31,610 nucleotides of DNA from JBDRNE01 sp043812935 (GTDB taxonomy: Bacteria; Omnitrophota; Gorgyraeia; Tantalellales; Tantalellaceae): positions 1-31,610 of the forward strand of contig JBDRLO010000009.1 of NCBI GenBank assembly GCA_043812935.1, given 5' to 3'. This document shows positions 23,501-31,560 of the stretch, piece by piece. The notes below the pieces were generated by a model. The model saw nothing but the letters and a program-made list of their open reading frames with translations. It searched no databases and was not told where the DNA came from. A program made the position numbers and the translations under genes. Numbering within the stretch: the first letter of the stretch is position 1; the number at the start of each line of letters is the position of its first letter.

Positions 23501-26310
23501 CCAACGGACGCATGGACTAGTGATACATTTCCATCCGCGAGAATATATTTAACGGCCATTTCATGTGATTCATCTCCTACCCAACCGGAACTATCTTCGT
23601 CTTGTCCGTTAACCTTTTGCCAAGGTATTTCATTGTCATAAAATTTTATTTTTGTCTTCTTAGATTTTTCAGTACAGGGACGCTCTACTTTGAGCCTTAA
23701 CAACCTATCTGCCACGTGTATCCCTGTTGTCTTAAACTCTGTAGCAACCAGCGTATTAATCATAGTTCTCAATACTTTTCTCTGGACAGAATATATATTG
23801 TCACACGGCACATGTATAAAGCTGCCTTGTTTAGAAAAAATTTCGAAGCTTTTTTGTTGTTCGGGCTTAATTTTAATTATCATGGGGCCGTCTATCAATG
23901 ACCTTACGGATTTAACTGTAAAATTACACTTCATGTTTTGATAAAAACAAATTGTATCCCCTTCTCGTATCTCCGTCTTAATTGCATCTGACGAGATAAA
24001 AGGCTCCTCGCTTTTTACATTCCCCGGACTCTTGCCGCAAACTATCTCATATTCCCCGGAAACTTTATGCATATCCGTATATGTTACTTCTTTCCGTTCG
24101 TTTTTCGACAATGTATCAAGAATCCTGCTATACTCTCTGAAGCGATCGCACAAGATTTTTCTTTGACGAACACTCAACTCTTTAGTCTGTTCAGGATTAA
24201 ACAACTTCAAATGTTTCTGTTCATCAAAAGTTCCCTGTCGGGTTAATGCCTCCCTATATTGCCTGATGTACGCTTCAGGATTATATGTCCTAAGAGCCCC
24301 AAGAAGCCTCTTAGACGGGTGCCGTAAACGATATTTTGTTGCCAAATACTCTATGAAACCAACAGGCAATACAGCGAGATCCACTCCTGTTGTTGAACCT
24401 ACTTGTTTTGTTACCTCTTTTGAATATCCCAATTCCTTGTATCTCTTGCCATTATGTCTTAGCTGACTCGCCAAACAGCTAATATCAATTTTTAAAATAT
24501 CAAGCTCACCAATCGCTTCGCGTGTTTTAGCTGTAATAAGTTTGTAGTGCTCAAGAATATCAAAAAACTTACCATACATTTTTACAAGCATCGCGGACAT
24601 AAGTTCACTTTGTTGTTTCTCTAGGCCCTCTTGAGTTAAAGCTTCACTTAATTTGTCTTTAAACTCCTGCTCTTTTTTAAAAAGCTTCTTTCTCACACCA
24701 GATATCGAGGGGATTCGGGTTTTATATATATGTCCGTCTTTCTGCTCAACATATCTGACCAGAACAACATCTCCATTCTCGATTTCCGCTTCTATTTCCC
24801 GATTAGCTAATCGTTGGCAAAAATGAAACGGTTTTATCCTCGACAAATACAATGCCGCATTATCTGTAAGCCTGGCTTTTAAAATAAGATTGGAATACTG
24901 CGAGAAAATTTTATCGCATTTATTCTTATTCAACGCGCTGTACCACGAACAAACTACTTTTTCTTCCTGTCCGTTTTCTCCATGAACAAGTTGTGAGAAA
25001 ACAATTTCCTTATCAAAATTTTCTTCAGGATTCGTATTTTCAATTCCTTCTCTTGGATCTTTTTTATAAATTCGTACTTTTGTAACCCATCCATTTTTCA
25101 TATCCACCTCAACAAACCTGTCAGCGTAGTTCTGAAAAGAAAACAAATCTTTCCTTCCTAAAACAAGAGTCCCTTTCGGGCTTAGCTGTTTTTTTATTGT
25201 TACCCCATCCAGAAGTGCTAATTTTTTTGATGAAATACCGCCAACGTAACATTCTATCCATTTACCGCCCTTGTAAATCTCCGGCCACGACCGCCGAACC
25301 CCCTTTTGCTTTGCCAAATTGCGGAATTGCATCTTTTTTACAACTTCGTGCATTTTCGGATATTTTTTGCATAGATTAACTGTATTCACCTTTTGATGCC
25401 ACTCTTCGAAAATGTTAGCTAGTGTTTGATTGAAAAAATACGGCCTATCACATTTTTTCGCCAGCTCACGCACCAGCATTTTCATAACCGGCACATAAGT
25501 ATCTGTATTTTCTACCGGAATATTTATATAATTATCACTTGCATGCGCTGTATCTATTTTTATCTGTATCTGTTGTTTCGTCCCCCCAATACTAACATTT
25601 TGGTAAGTACTGTACGGTACAATCTTTACTCTACTCTCATCTATAAATTTTTCACATCTTTTTAAAAACGCCTCTCCGGCTCCAAAATGTGTAAAAAATG
25701 ATATTAAGGACTCTTTTAGCTCCGACGGAATATCCCGCGCCTTACCCTCAATCCCGTGAACAACACAAAGAGGTGTATCTATTTTCTCCTCGTGTTCAAT
25801 CATAATTTCTTCCTGTTTCGTCACATTTTCATGGGATATGACATTGTCTTTTATTTTATTTTTAAACGCACTCTCTGTAAAAACCGTAATATCGGGGTTT
25901 TTAGATTTTGCGCCTGCGGTTACGTAAGCATAATACGTTATTCCATCTATTGAGGAAGGTATAATACACTCATTCTTTTGATCCTTTAATAAATGAGCAA
26001 ACTGTAATCTCTTTTCAGGGGAAAATGTCAGTGCTACGCGAATGTTTTCTTTTCCAATAGAAGTTTTCATATCACCCGGAACAGCGTTCAAATTTTTGTA
26101 AGTCTTAGCTAAACAATACAAATAATATTTGATGATACCTTTATCACGTATATGATTTATATTCTCCGGATCAAGTGGCTTAAAAAACGTTTGGACATTC
26201 AGAGTAGAAGCACAAGGACATGCCTGTGCGACAGTATTTATTGAAAAGATACTTAAAACCAAAAATACTATAAATTTTAAAAACAACTGTCTAAATAAAT
26301 TGATTTTCAT
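20536..26310 (-). CDS. exported multidomain protein with inactive SF1 helicase fold
   Basis: A 1924-residue protein with a Sec signal peptide (about 1-30, ending TVAQA before C31-P-C). Residues of about 785-1290 follow the order of a UPF1/IGHMBP2-type helicase: a beta-barrel-like part (IREGDTICFY, SVQRKVLRTMINTL), then motif I HASVGTNDER (933-942) in place of GxxGTGKT, motif II FDVIIMAQSS (1022-1031) in place of DEAS, motif III LVLFGDSNYLAPF (1051-1063), motif IV LSTSWQLLPEF without the Arg, motif V INLKDYRGEENQVVIFDFG and motif VI FVHATNG without TRAR. ATP hydrolysis seems impossible. An HExxH motif lies at H1437-E1438-H1441. Residues of about 1610-1660 resemble a degenerate GHKL ATPase, and 1740-1880 form another conserved-looking domain (DDRILVALDTNLG, ITFVDDSK). 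No Shine-Dalgarno precedes the start. Overall function unknown. Confidence 0.85.
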   Translation of the reverse strand: MKINLFRQLFLKFIVFLVLSIFSINTVAQACPCASTLNVQTFFKPLDPENINHIRDKGIIKYYLYCLAKTYKNLNAVPGDMKTSIGKENIRVALTFSPEKRLQFAHLLKDQKNECIIPSSIDGITYYAYVTAGAKSKNPDITVFTESAFKNKIKDNVISHENVTKQEEIMIEHEEKIDTPLCVVHGIEGKARDIPSELKESLISFFTHFGAGEAFLKRCEKFIDESRVKIVPYSTYQNVSIGGTKQQIQIKIDTAHASDNYINIPVENTDTYVPVMKMLVRELAKKCDRPYFFNQTLANIFEEWHQKVNTVNLCKKYPKMHEVVKKMQFRNLAKQKGVRRSWPEIYKGGKWIECYVGGISSKKLALLDGVTIKKQLSPKGTLVLGRKDLFSFQNYADRFVEVDMKNGWVTKVRIYKKDPREGIENTNPEENFDKEIVFSQLVHGENGQEEKVVCSWYSALNKNKCDKIFSQYSNLILKARLTDNAALYLSRIKPFHFCQRLANREIEAEIENGDVVLVRYVEQKDGHIYKTRIPSISGVRKKLFKKEQEFKDKLSEALTQEGLEKQQSELMSAMLVKMYGKFFDILEHYKLITAKTREAIGELDILKIDISCLASQLRHNGKRYKELGYSKEVTKQVGSTTGVDLAVLPVGFIEYLATKYRLRHPSKRLLGALRTYNPEAYIRQYREALTRQGTFDEQKHLKLFNPEQTKELSVRQRKILCDRFREYSRILDTLSKNERKEVTYTDMHKVSGEYEIVCGKSPGNVKSEEPFISSDAIKTEIREGDTICFYQNMKCNFTVKSVRSLIDGPMIIKIKPEQQKSFEIFSKQGSFIHVPCDNIYSVQRKVLRTMINTLVATEFKTTGIHVADRLLRLKVERPCTEKSKKTKIKFYDNEIPWQKVNGQDEDSSGWVGDESHEMAVKYILADGNVSLVHASVGTNDERVIAETIMQYAKKGKKKVLFLNSGKCPDKKSKVLEKVKDKGFPVFGIQDECDGEARGSLVVADIEGLVKSETEIFSSYKKFDVIIMAQSSLITLTETFVPLAHLRDEGKLVLFGDSNYLAPFSLAEQMRLSEQCEGLDSRHISSFFRSVFDLVEKNGIANEVHLSTSWQLLPEFSLLVSSVFNKDKTYSRGWDSKGGDRYGTGFRVVDISSETDECLEHDDSESGTNVKSAIETVKLIKHYLKQRIPLQKIMIITLTDVQKEFLKAILKDEYTEGEMPSVINLKDYRGEENQVVIFDFGTIEGVDCLLKELYAAFVHATNGIGLVCNVSMFSKETEKEGQGKRVLRKILGHYIKKMWEYYPEQLSLEMMNFLPKQGLIRRVYPGLLGKYQPLEDITFIYDSQLSKYVAKFWAIDIEGDNPEKIVLYAKKMVNDTFEWYQTTGIPEIDRILRETLLGISEQQRLILEYNRYNIDGIGTKNCVALARHLNQNGIAKFHEIAHAAIDKQLQESSGEKSVLLDYIIDELVYQGKTGKEALDIYLEKKCKQHNVSYELKEPWKKGWKVHYALKLFQEQKWPDQNKILTYLEKFYTGVLTDGDRRFNPIMIHFPQKGYENDYYTKNIRNFLESRMNVNEDDSVNAVIFQNLKCNEQVNIPEIVRMIQEKFFERKAKTQTIRTTLERAIRKAITYGNGNKKNNILVIRWYYTADGIQFDVIYPGRNQLGLSSVYNISSIRDSSQWLVGQSIHLFLPWEDNPEEFEMNKGTEDEQTSKRINSIVDAAKGTIKSLKNVLFNLTINCGDDRILVALDTNLGQTGTDRFIKEVIEAIGCLNDPTGKIIIITGEGKRLAKRVSDYIAYGEKGVKIKEQNVVMVTKPSNNENCKDFQDAIITFVDDSKINFMEYYPLPEVVLFTVAKALHYKSPETYTKRQLVALYKTFNSEIKAEYAIISICINQKRVTIILEPTVPFDYDKDLVDLYKKIETFL

Positions 26311-26355
26311 AATTGTTTAAATGTTGCACCAGTAAAAGCATAAAATGTTAGATTT

Positions 26356-26384
26356 ATTGTAAAACAAAGTGCTTGTTAAGTCAA
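26356..26384 (-). promoter_or_regulatory. strong sigma70-like promoter of the 1924-codon gene
   Basis: TTGACT (26384-26379), exactly 17 bases, TACAAT (26361-26356) on the minus strand: 5 of 6 matches to consensus in each box. Transcription should start near 26349, giving a leader of about 40 bases that lacks a purine-rich ribosome-binding site. Confidence 0.75.
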
Positions 26385-26485
26385 GGAATAGGTATTGACG
26401 ACGGGCAATCTAATAATATGCATTTTATCTGCCACATCTGCATTCTCAGGAGAGCCTTCTCACGCTACAACTTGTCATACTGTAA

Positions 26486-27832
26486 CTATATTAATTTAAT
26501 AAGCTTATGCATAACTTCAGCAGTACGGCAAAAAATGTCTTTCAATTCAACCTGGCTTATGGATAAAGGTAAAAAAAAGTAAATAATATCGCCTAAAGGC
26601 CTTAACAGCAAATTTTTCTTGAGTCCAAGCCGATAAACTTCCAGTCCTATTCGTTTCGTGGAACTAAAATATTCTTTGGTGTCCTTGTTTCTGACAAGTT
26701 CCATCACACCAACCGCGCCGATAGTTCTTACGTCACCCACAATGGCCAGTTCAGCCATTGTACTCAGAAATGCCTGAAGTTTAATGCCTATTTCTCTGAC
26801 ATTTTCAAGTGTATTCTCTTTTTTAAAAAGGTCTACCGCTGCGACCGCCGCCGCGCAAGATATCGGATTAGCTGTATAGGTATGTCCATGATAAAACGTC
26901 TTCAACTTGTCAAAATCATCATAAAAAGAGTTGAATATCCGTTCCGTCATAAGCGTAACTCCAAGCGGCAAATATCCTGACGTTATCCCCTTGGAAAGAC
27001 ACATAAAATCCGGACTGACTTCCGCATGTTCCGAAGCAAACATTTTTCCGGTTCTCCCAAACCCTGTGGCAACTTCATCCACGATCAAATGCACGTCATA
27101 TTTTTTTGAAAGTTCCCATACCCCTTTTAAATATGCCGCGGGATAGATAATCATACCACCGGCACCCATTAATATTGGTTCAATTATTATCGCAGAGATT
27201 CTATCCGCTTCCCGTTTCAAAATATCTTCCATTTTTGAAAGGCATTCCAAAGCACATTCATTCTTTTTCGCGCCTACCGGGCACCGATAACAATATGGCG
27301 TGGGTGCCTTAAAGGTTTTAAAAAATAATTTTTCAAACTTTTTATTAAACAAATCCACTCCGCTAACACTCATAGCGCCGATAGTATCCCCATGATACCC
27401 TTTATCAAGCGAGATAAAAAAGTTCCGTCCTTTCTTGTTCACATTTTTCCAATACTGAAACGACATTTTCATAGCAACTTCAACCGAGGTTGACCCATTA
27501 TCCGAGAAAAACACTCTCTGAAGGTTTTTTGGAGTAATTTCAATAAGTCTCTCTGCTAATTCAACCGCAGGTTTATGAGTAAAACCCGCAAAAAGCACAT
27601 GTTCAAACTGATCCAATTGTTTTTTTATCGCGTCTTTAATAACCGGATGATTGTGCCCATGCACATTGCACCACCAGCTTGAAATTGTGTCATAATAAAA
27701 ATTGCCGTTGGTATCGTATATTTTTATCCCCTCTGCCTTTTCAACCAAAATCGGCGGCATCTGTTCACAATCTTTCATCTGTGTATACGGATGCCACATA
27801 TATTTTAAATCTTTTTCTATAAAACTATTCAT
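26486..27832 (-). CDS. bioA: adenosylmethionine-8-amino-7-oxononanoate aminotransferase
   Basis: A 448-residue PLP enzyme converting KAPA to DAPA with SAM as amino donor in biotin synthesis. Signatures are YMWHPYTQMKD, SSWWCNVHGHNHP, FSDNGSTSVEVAMKM, VDEVATGFGRTG (D252) and the PLP lysine K281 in CLSKGITSGYLPLG, plus FYHGHTYTANPISCAAA. A cysteine cluster C181, C184, C193, C197 (CYRCPVGAKKNECALEC) lies mid-protein, as in several Gram-positive-type BioA enzymes. I chose the ATG at 27832; a GTG at 27856 would start inside intergenic repeat words. The ribosome-binding site is weak. It is the last gene of the biotin cluster, 176 bases after bioD and separated from it by composite repeats. Confidence 0.95.
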   Translation of the reverse strand: MNSFIEKDLKYMWHPYTQMKDCEQMPPILVEKAEGIKIYDTNGNFYYDTISSWWCNVHGHNHPVIKDAIKKQLDQFEHVLFAGFTHKPAVELAERLIEITPKNLQRVFFSDNGSTSVEVAMKMSFQYWKNVNKKGRNFFISLDKGYHGDTIGAMSVSGVDLFNKKFEKLFFKTFKAPTPYCYRCPVGAKKNECALECLSKMEDILKREADRISAIIIEPILMGAGGMIIYPAAYLKGVWELSKKYDVHLIVDEVATGFGRTGKMFASEHAEVSPDFMCLSKGITSGYLPLGVTLMTERIFNSFYDDFDKLKTFYHGHTYTANPISCAAAVAAVDLFKKENTLENVREIGIKLQAFLSTMAELAIVGDVRTIGAVGVMELVRNKDTKEYFSSTKRIGLEVYRLGLKKNLLLRPLGDIIYFFLPLSISQVELKDIFCRTAEVMHKLIKLI

Positions 27833-27841
27833 AAAAATCAC

Positions 27842-28037
27842 CGTTCCACGTTTCACGCATCACGTTACACGCTCCCCCTCCTAGGCTCACAATTGTCTCG
27901 ACATCGACAAATCGTATAACGGACAGGCACTGGGGCCTGTCCCTACATCAGTATACCGGCAAACCGGTTAACGGGCTAACCGGCTAACCGGCCAACCGGC
28001 ATAACCGGCTAACCGAAAAACTGGCTAACCAGTTTTT
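27842..28037. repeat. composite intergenic repeat, copy 3 (R3-R1-R2 order)
   Basis: Plus-strand order: CGTTCCACG/CGTTTCACG/CACGTTACACG words (27842-27871), the palindromic element at 27921-27946 with perfect arms GGACAGGC and GCCTGTCC, then a tandem of CCGGCTAA/CCGGTTAA words (27955-28015) at about 9-10-base spacing. The bioD stop codon (28009-28011) lies inside this last part, so the end of BioD is encoded by repeat DNA. Confidence 0.8.
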
Positions 28038-28713
28038 CCCCCATCGGTTTAAATTTTTCGTAGAGCATGTCTTTGTCTTTATAATAATCAAGTTTTCCCA
28101 AAACTTTTATGCCTGACATTTTTTCCACAATTTGCATATTGTCTTTCAGAATAATCTCATTTTCTTTTTCTGATACTTGATTAAATATCGTCCCAACAAT
28201 TCGAATATTTCGCGTTTTAAGTACTTCAATAGTTAATAATGTCTGATTTATCGCTCCCAGACGGTTTTCCGCGACAACTAAAACCGGAAGATTCAATTCC
28301 TTAACAACATCAATTATTAATTTGTCTTCATTAAGCGGAACCATAACTCCGCCGGTACCTTCAATTAAAATCATTTCAAACTGTTTTTGCAATGAAAAAA
28401 AAGATTCTTTTATCAGATTCGTTTCAACGGTTTTGTTTTCAATATGAGCAGCAAGATGCGGCGACGCCGGAAACTTAAACCTGTACGGAACACGTCTGTT
28501 TTCAGGATCCAAGTCTTTGTCCGTTTTCATCAATTCCATATGAGTATAAATATCTTCCGCGGATTCAGTTTTACACCCGGTTTGAACCCATTTCTGAGTA
28601 ACGGTCTTTATTCCATTTTCTGCCCACATTCTTGCCAGCATACCTGTAACAAGCGTTTTCCCGGCACCAGTATCCGTTCCCGCAACAAAAATCGATCTGC
28701 ATGCAGTTTTCAT
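28009..28713 (-). CDS. bioD: dethiobiotin synthetase
   Basis: A 234-residue ATP-dependent enzyme that closes the ureido ring of dethiobiotin from DAPA and CO2. The P-loop GTDTGAGKT (12-20) is intact, with the following KWVQTGC, then FPASPHLAAHIE, the IEGTGGVMVPLNED segment that binds substrate, and VVAENRLGAINQTLLTIEVL. Length is normal. The start at 28713 lies one base after the bioC stop, with AGGA eight bases upstream inside bioC, so translation is coupled. The C-terminal residues (QFFG) come from the intergenic repeat array. Confidence 0.95.
   Translation of the reverse strand: MKTACRSIFVAGTDTGAGKTLVTGMLARMWAENGIKTVTQKWVQTGCKTESAEDIYTHMELMKTDKDLDPENRRVPYRFKFPASPHLAAHIENKTVETNLIKESFFSLQKQFEMILIEGTGGVMVPLNEDKLIIDVVKELNLPVLVVAENRLGAINQTLLTIEVLKTRNIRIVGTIFNQVSEKENEIILKDNMQIVEKMSGIKVLGKLDYYKDKDMLYEKFKPMGEKLVSQFFG
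28016..28037 (-). terminator. terminator-like hairpin at the 3' end of bioD
   Basis: Perfect 9-base arms AAAAACTGG (28016-28024) and CCAGTTTTT (28029-28037) flank a four-base loop. Read on the minus strand it is an A5-stem-T5 hairpin ending just before the bioD stop. It could reduce read-through into bioA, or simply be part of the repeat array. Confidence 0.4.
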
Positions 28714-28714
28714 A

Positions 28715-29485
28715 TTATTTATCCTGCTTTGCCGAATAAAAAATCAAATGATGTGTCGCGGTTATCCCGCCGAACTTATCCAAATACAAGTTTTCCAGAT
28801 TTTTAAACATATTTTTTCCTAAAAAATGTTGGTTTTTCAGACCTTCCCCGCGGCATCCGCTAAACTTTATTTCCTGCAGAAAATCCATAAGCGAACAAAA
28901 TTGCGTTTTTAAAAACAGGGATTTAACAACCACCTCTTTAAACGACTCCTTCATAACTTTGGAAATTGTTTCCTCAGGAAGAAATCTGCTGGAACTCAAT
29001 ATATTATTCACTCCCCAATATAAATTCAAAACCTGTTCAAACTCCGCGAACGTTTCCCTTCCATATATTGAAAAACAAAAAGAACCTCCTGGATTCAGTA
29101 TTTTCGCGAAATGTTTAACCGACACCCCGATATTTTCAAACCACTGAAAAACCGCATTCGAAGTAATCAGATCAAATTTTCTTTCCGGAAAAACTTTTTC
29201 AGCGTCTAAAACTTCAAATTTAACATTTCGGCACGCGTATTCTTTTTTTGCTAAATTTATCATTTCCGGAGAAATATCAACCGCCGTTATCTGCGCCGCA
29301 GGGTACCTCTCTCTTAACATATTCGTATAAAACCCGGTTCCGCATCCGATTTCAAGTATATTATCAAAATTTCTGAGGCAAATCATATCAAAAAGTTTTT
29401 TTGCGCATTTTTTCTGAACAGTTGAATGTGCACTATAATGAGCGGCATTTCTTGAAAAATTTTTCTGGATCATTTCTTTATTCAT
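28715..29485 (-). CDS. bioC: malonyl-ACP O-methyltransferase
   Basis: A 256-residue class I SAM-dependent methyltransferase. BioC methylates malonyl-ACP so that the fatty-acid machinery can build pimelate. The start MNKEMIQKNFSRNAAHYSAHSTVQKKCA is characteristic of BioC, and the SAM motif ILEIGCGTGFY (43-53) is followed by VDISPEMI, VLDAEKVFPERKFDLITSNAVFQWF and the LNPGGSFCFSIYG strand. The gene lies nine bases after bioF, with GAGG in the gap as ribosome-binding site. No demethylating esterase (BioH, BioG, BioK or similar) is visible in this window, so that step must be supplied elsewhere. Confidence 0.94.
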   Translation of the reverse strand: MNKEMIQKNFSRNAAHYSAHSTVQKKCAKKLFDMICLRNFDNILEIGCGTGFYTNMLRERYPAAQITAVDISPEMINLAKKEYACRNVKFEVLDAEKVFPERKFDLITSNAVFQWFENIGVSVKHFAKILNPGGSFCFSIYGRETFAEFEQVLNLYWGVNNILSSSRFLPEETISKVMKESFKEVVVKSLFLKTQFCSLMDFLQEIKFSGCRGEGLKNQHFLGKNMFKNLENLYLDKFGGITATHHLIFYSAKQDK

Positions 29486-29494
29486 TCTAAAACC

Positions 29495-30649
29495 TCAAAC
29501 TTCCCGCGCCCTGCATAATTCCGTTACAAAACTTTTCAACATATCCCTTGTATGATTAAACGTAAGAGACAACCGGAGCCGCGCTTCACCCGCAGGCACT
29601 GTAGGCGGCCTAACCGCTACTGCCCAAAAACCTTTCTCTTTTAAACGGTTACTTATCATTAAGGCCTCTTCGTTTCCGCCTATTATTACCGGCACTATCT
29701 GTGACTCACCCTTAGTTTTAAACCCATTATCCTTAAGCTTTTCTCTTAAAAAAATACTGTTTTCCAAAAGAACATTCCTTCGGTGATTTTCTTTAACCAC
29801 CAGATCAATTGCCTTGAGATTTGCCGCTATTATTGCGCAAGGCAACGATGTGGAATATATAAAGCTTCGGCAAATATTTATCATATAGTCACGCATATTT
29901 GCCGACATTGCCGCATACGCGCCAAAACTACCCAATGCTTTGCTGAAAGTCCCCATTATTATGTCAATTTTATCAGACAAGTTCCTGGCTGAAACCATTC
30001 CCTCCCCGTTCGAGCCAAAAATACCTGTGGCATGCGCCTCGTCAACCATAAAAGCACAGTTATATTTATCTTTAAGCCGCGCGATTATTTCTATTGGCGC
30101 GATATCTCCGTCCATACTAAAAACAGTTTCTGTAACTATAAGCGCGTTTTCATATTCATTTCGTTTTTTCCGTAAAAGTTCTTCTAAATGATCGGTATCA
30201 TTGTGCCTGAACCTGAAATATTTCGCGCCCGAAAGGAGGATTCCATCTGTTATACTCGCATGATTCAGCCTGTCAGTAAAAATACAGTCACCTTTACGAC
30301 AAAGTGAACTGATAATACCAACATTTGCCTGATAACCTGAATTAAATACAAGAGCCGCTTCCTTCTTTTTGAACTCCGCCGTTCTAGCCTCAAGCTCTTC
30401 ATGCATTTCCGATGTACCGGCCATTAAACGCGACCCAGAAATACCTACACGTCCGTCAAATGTCCGCAGCGCGGCTGAAACCAGTTCCGGATGTTCTGCC
30501 AAAGCTAAATAATCATTGGATGAAAAGTTGATATACTCTTTTGATTCAATATAAATTTTACCAGCGAAAAACCTGCTAATAGGGGTCAGATTTCTCAGTA
30601 ACCCTTTTTCTTTTCTGTCCGCAAGAAATTTGTTTATTCTTTGTTCCAT
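29495..30649 (-). CDS. bioF: 8-amino-7-oxononanoate synthase
   Basis: A 384-residue PLP enzyme condensing pimeloyl-thioester with alanine to give KAPA. Features are FSSNDYLALAEHPELV, GSRLMAGTSEMHEELE, FNSGYQANVGI, DRLNHASITDG, ETVFSMDGDIAP, MVDEAHATGIFG and the PLP lysine K237 in GTFSKALGSFGAY, all standard for the alpha-oxoamine synthase family. In such a biotin operon it is BioF and not glycine acetyltransferase (Kbl). The start at 30649 overlaps the bioB end by 16 bases, with GAGGG upstream. Confidence 0.95.
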   Translation of the reverse strand: MEQRINKFLADRKEKGLLRNLTPISRFFAGKIYIESKEYINFSSNDYLALAEHPELVSAALRTFDGRVGISGSRLMAGTSEMHEELEARTAEFKKKEAALVFNSGYQANVGIISSLCRKGDCIFTDRLNHASITDGILLSGAKYFRFRHNDTDHLEELLRKKRNEYENALIVTETVFSMDGDIAPIEIIARLKDKYNCAFMVDEAHATGIFGSNGEGMVSARNLSDKIDIIMGTFSKALGSFGAYAAMSANMRDYMINICRSFIYSTSLPCAIIAANLKAIDLVVKENHRRNVLLENSIFLREKLKDNGFKTKGESQIVPVIIGGNEEALMISNRLKEKGFWAVAVRPPTVPAGEARLRLSLTFNHTRDMLKSFVTELCRAREV

Positions 30650-31560
30650 AACACCCTCATTTGTTCAATTAATAACTGATCCTGTTCGAGTAATTGCCCC
30701 GGCGTTGTTAAATACCCGCCTATCATCATACCATTCGCGCCTGCCTCGTATATACTATGCTGATCCTTTCCGAATATAGTTTCCCTGCCTGCAACAACCT
30801 TTAATGTTTTATTCTTCAACAAAATTCTAAAAAGTACGATTAGTCTAAGCGCTTCTTCCTGTGAAATATTCTGAAGTTTTTCCATGGGCGTCCCTTTTAT
30901 CGGAACTAAAAAATTTAATGGGACAGAATTTACTTCTAATTTTTTTAAAAGAAGAGCTAAATCAACCCTATCTTGCCAAGACTCGCCAATACCAAAAATT
31001 CCTCCCGAACATACTTCTAATCCGGCCTTTTTTGCATTGATGATCGCGTTAACTCTTTCGTCATATGTATGTGTAGTTACAATCTGAGAATAAAACCGTT
31101 GGGAAGTTTCTAAATTGTGGTGATAACGAGAAAGCCCGGCTTGTTTCAAAATTTCAAAATCTTTCAGGGTTAAAGCTCCCAGCGAAGCGCAAGGTAAAAT
31201 ATCACATTTTTCAACAATTTCACCAACTGCGTCTGCAATAACCATTATTTCGCTCGATAAAAGCCGTCGTCCGCTTGTTACTATGCCAAACCTGTTTGCG
31301 CTGTTTTTTTCAGCAATTTGGGCTGCCTTAACAATCTCATTTTTTGGTTTAAGCGGATATTCCCTAATCTCAGACGAATAATGCGCTGACTGCGCGCAAA
31401 ACTTACAATCTTCGCTGCATCTGCCGCTTTTCGCGTTAAAAATACCGCAAATCTCGATCTTGTTTCCAACACATTTTTTCCGGAAACAATCCCCTAAACT
31501 TACGAGATCTCTAACCGGCATAGACCGAATAAGACTTATCGTTTCATTTACATTATCCAT
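30634..31560 (-). CDS. bioB: biotin synthase
   Basis: A 308-residue radical SAM enzyme inserting sulfur into dethiobiotin. The [4Fe-4S] ligands C48, C52 and C55 stand in GRCSEDCKFCAQSAHY. Further marks are IVTSGRRL, ILPCASLGALT, the YHHNLETSQRFY segment, CSGGIFGIGESWQDR (a likely [2Fe-2S] ligand), VPLNFLVPIKGTP and VVAGRETI, ending NGMMIGGYLTTPG. First gene of the biotin operon. The ATG at 31560 has no Shine-Dalgarno sequence and sits one base from a BirA-type operator, so the transcript may be nearly leaderless. Confidence 0.96.
   Translation of the reverse strand: MDNVNETISLIRSMPVRDLVSLGDCFRKKCVGNKIEICGIFNAKSGRCSEDCKFCAQSAHYSSEIREYPLKPKNEIVKAAQIAEKNSANRFGIVTSGRRLLSSEIMVIADAVGEIVEKCDILPCASLGALTLKDFEILKQAGLSRYHHNLETSQRFYSQIVTTHTYDERVNAIINAKKAGLEVCSGGIFGIGESWQDRVDLALLLKKLEVNSVPLNFLVPIKGTPMEKLQNISQEEALRLIVLFRILLKNKTLKVVAGRETIFGKDQHSIYEAGANGMMIGGYLTTPGQLLEQDQLLIEQMRVLWNKE

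Noticed and set aside
20836..25953. Frameshifted or decayed helicase pseudogene
   Set aside because: The 1924-codon frame is intact from a signal peptide to a terminator, with a near-consensus promoter. The lost catalytic residues lie in an otherwise preserved fold, which argues for a retained, non-enzymatic role.
26385..26485. Terminator for bioA
   Set aside because: The GAGAAGG/CTCTCC words near 26450 do not form a convincing stem and no T run follows, so I cannot support a terminator there.
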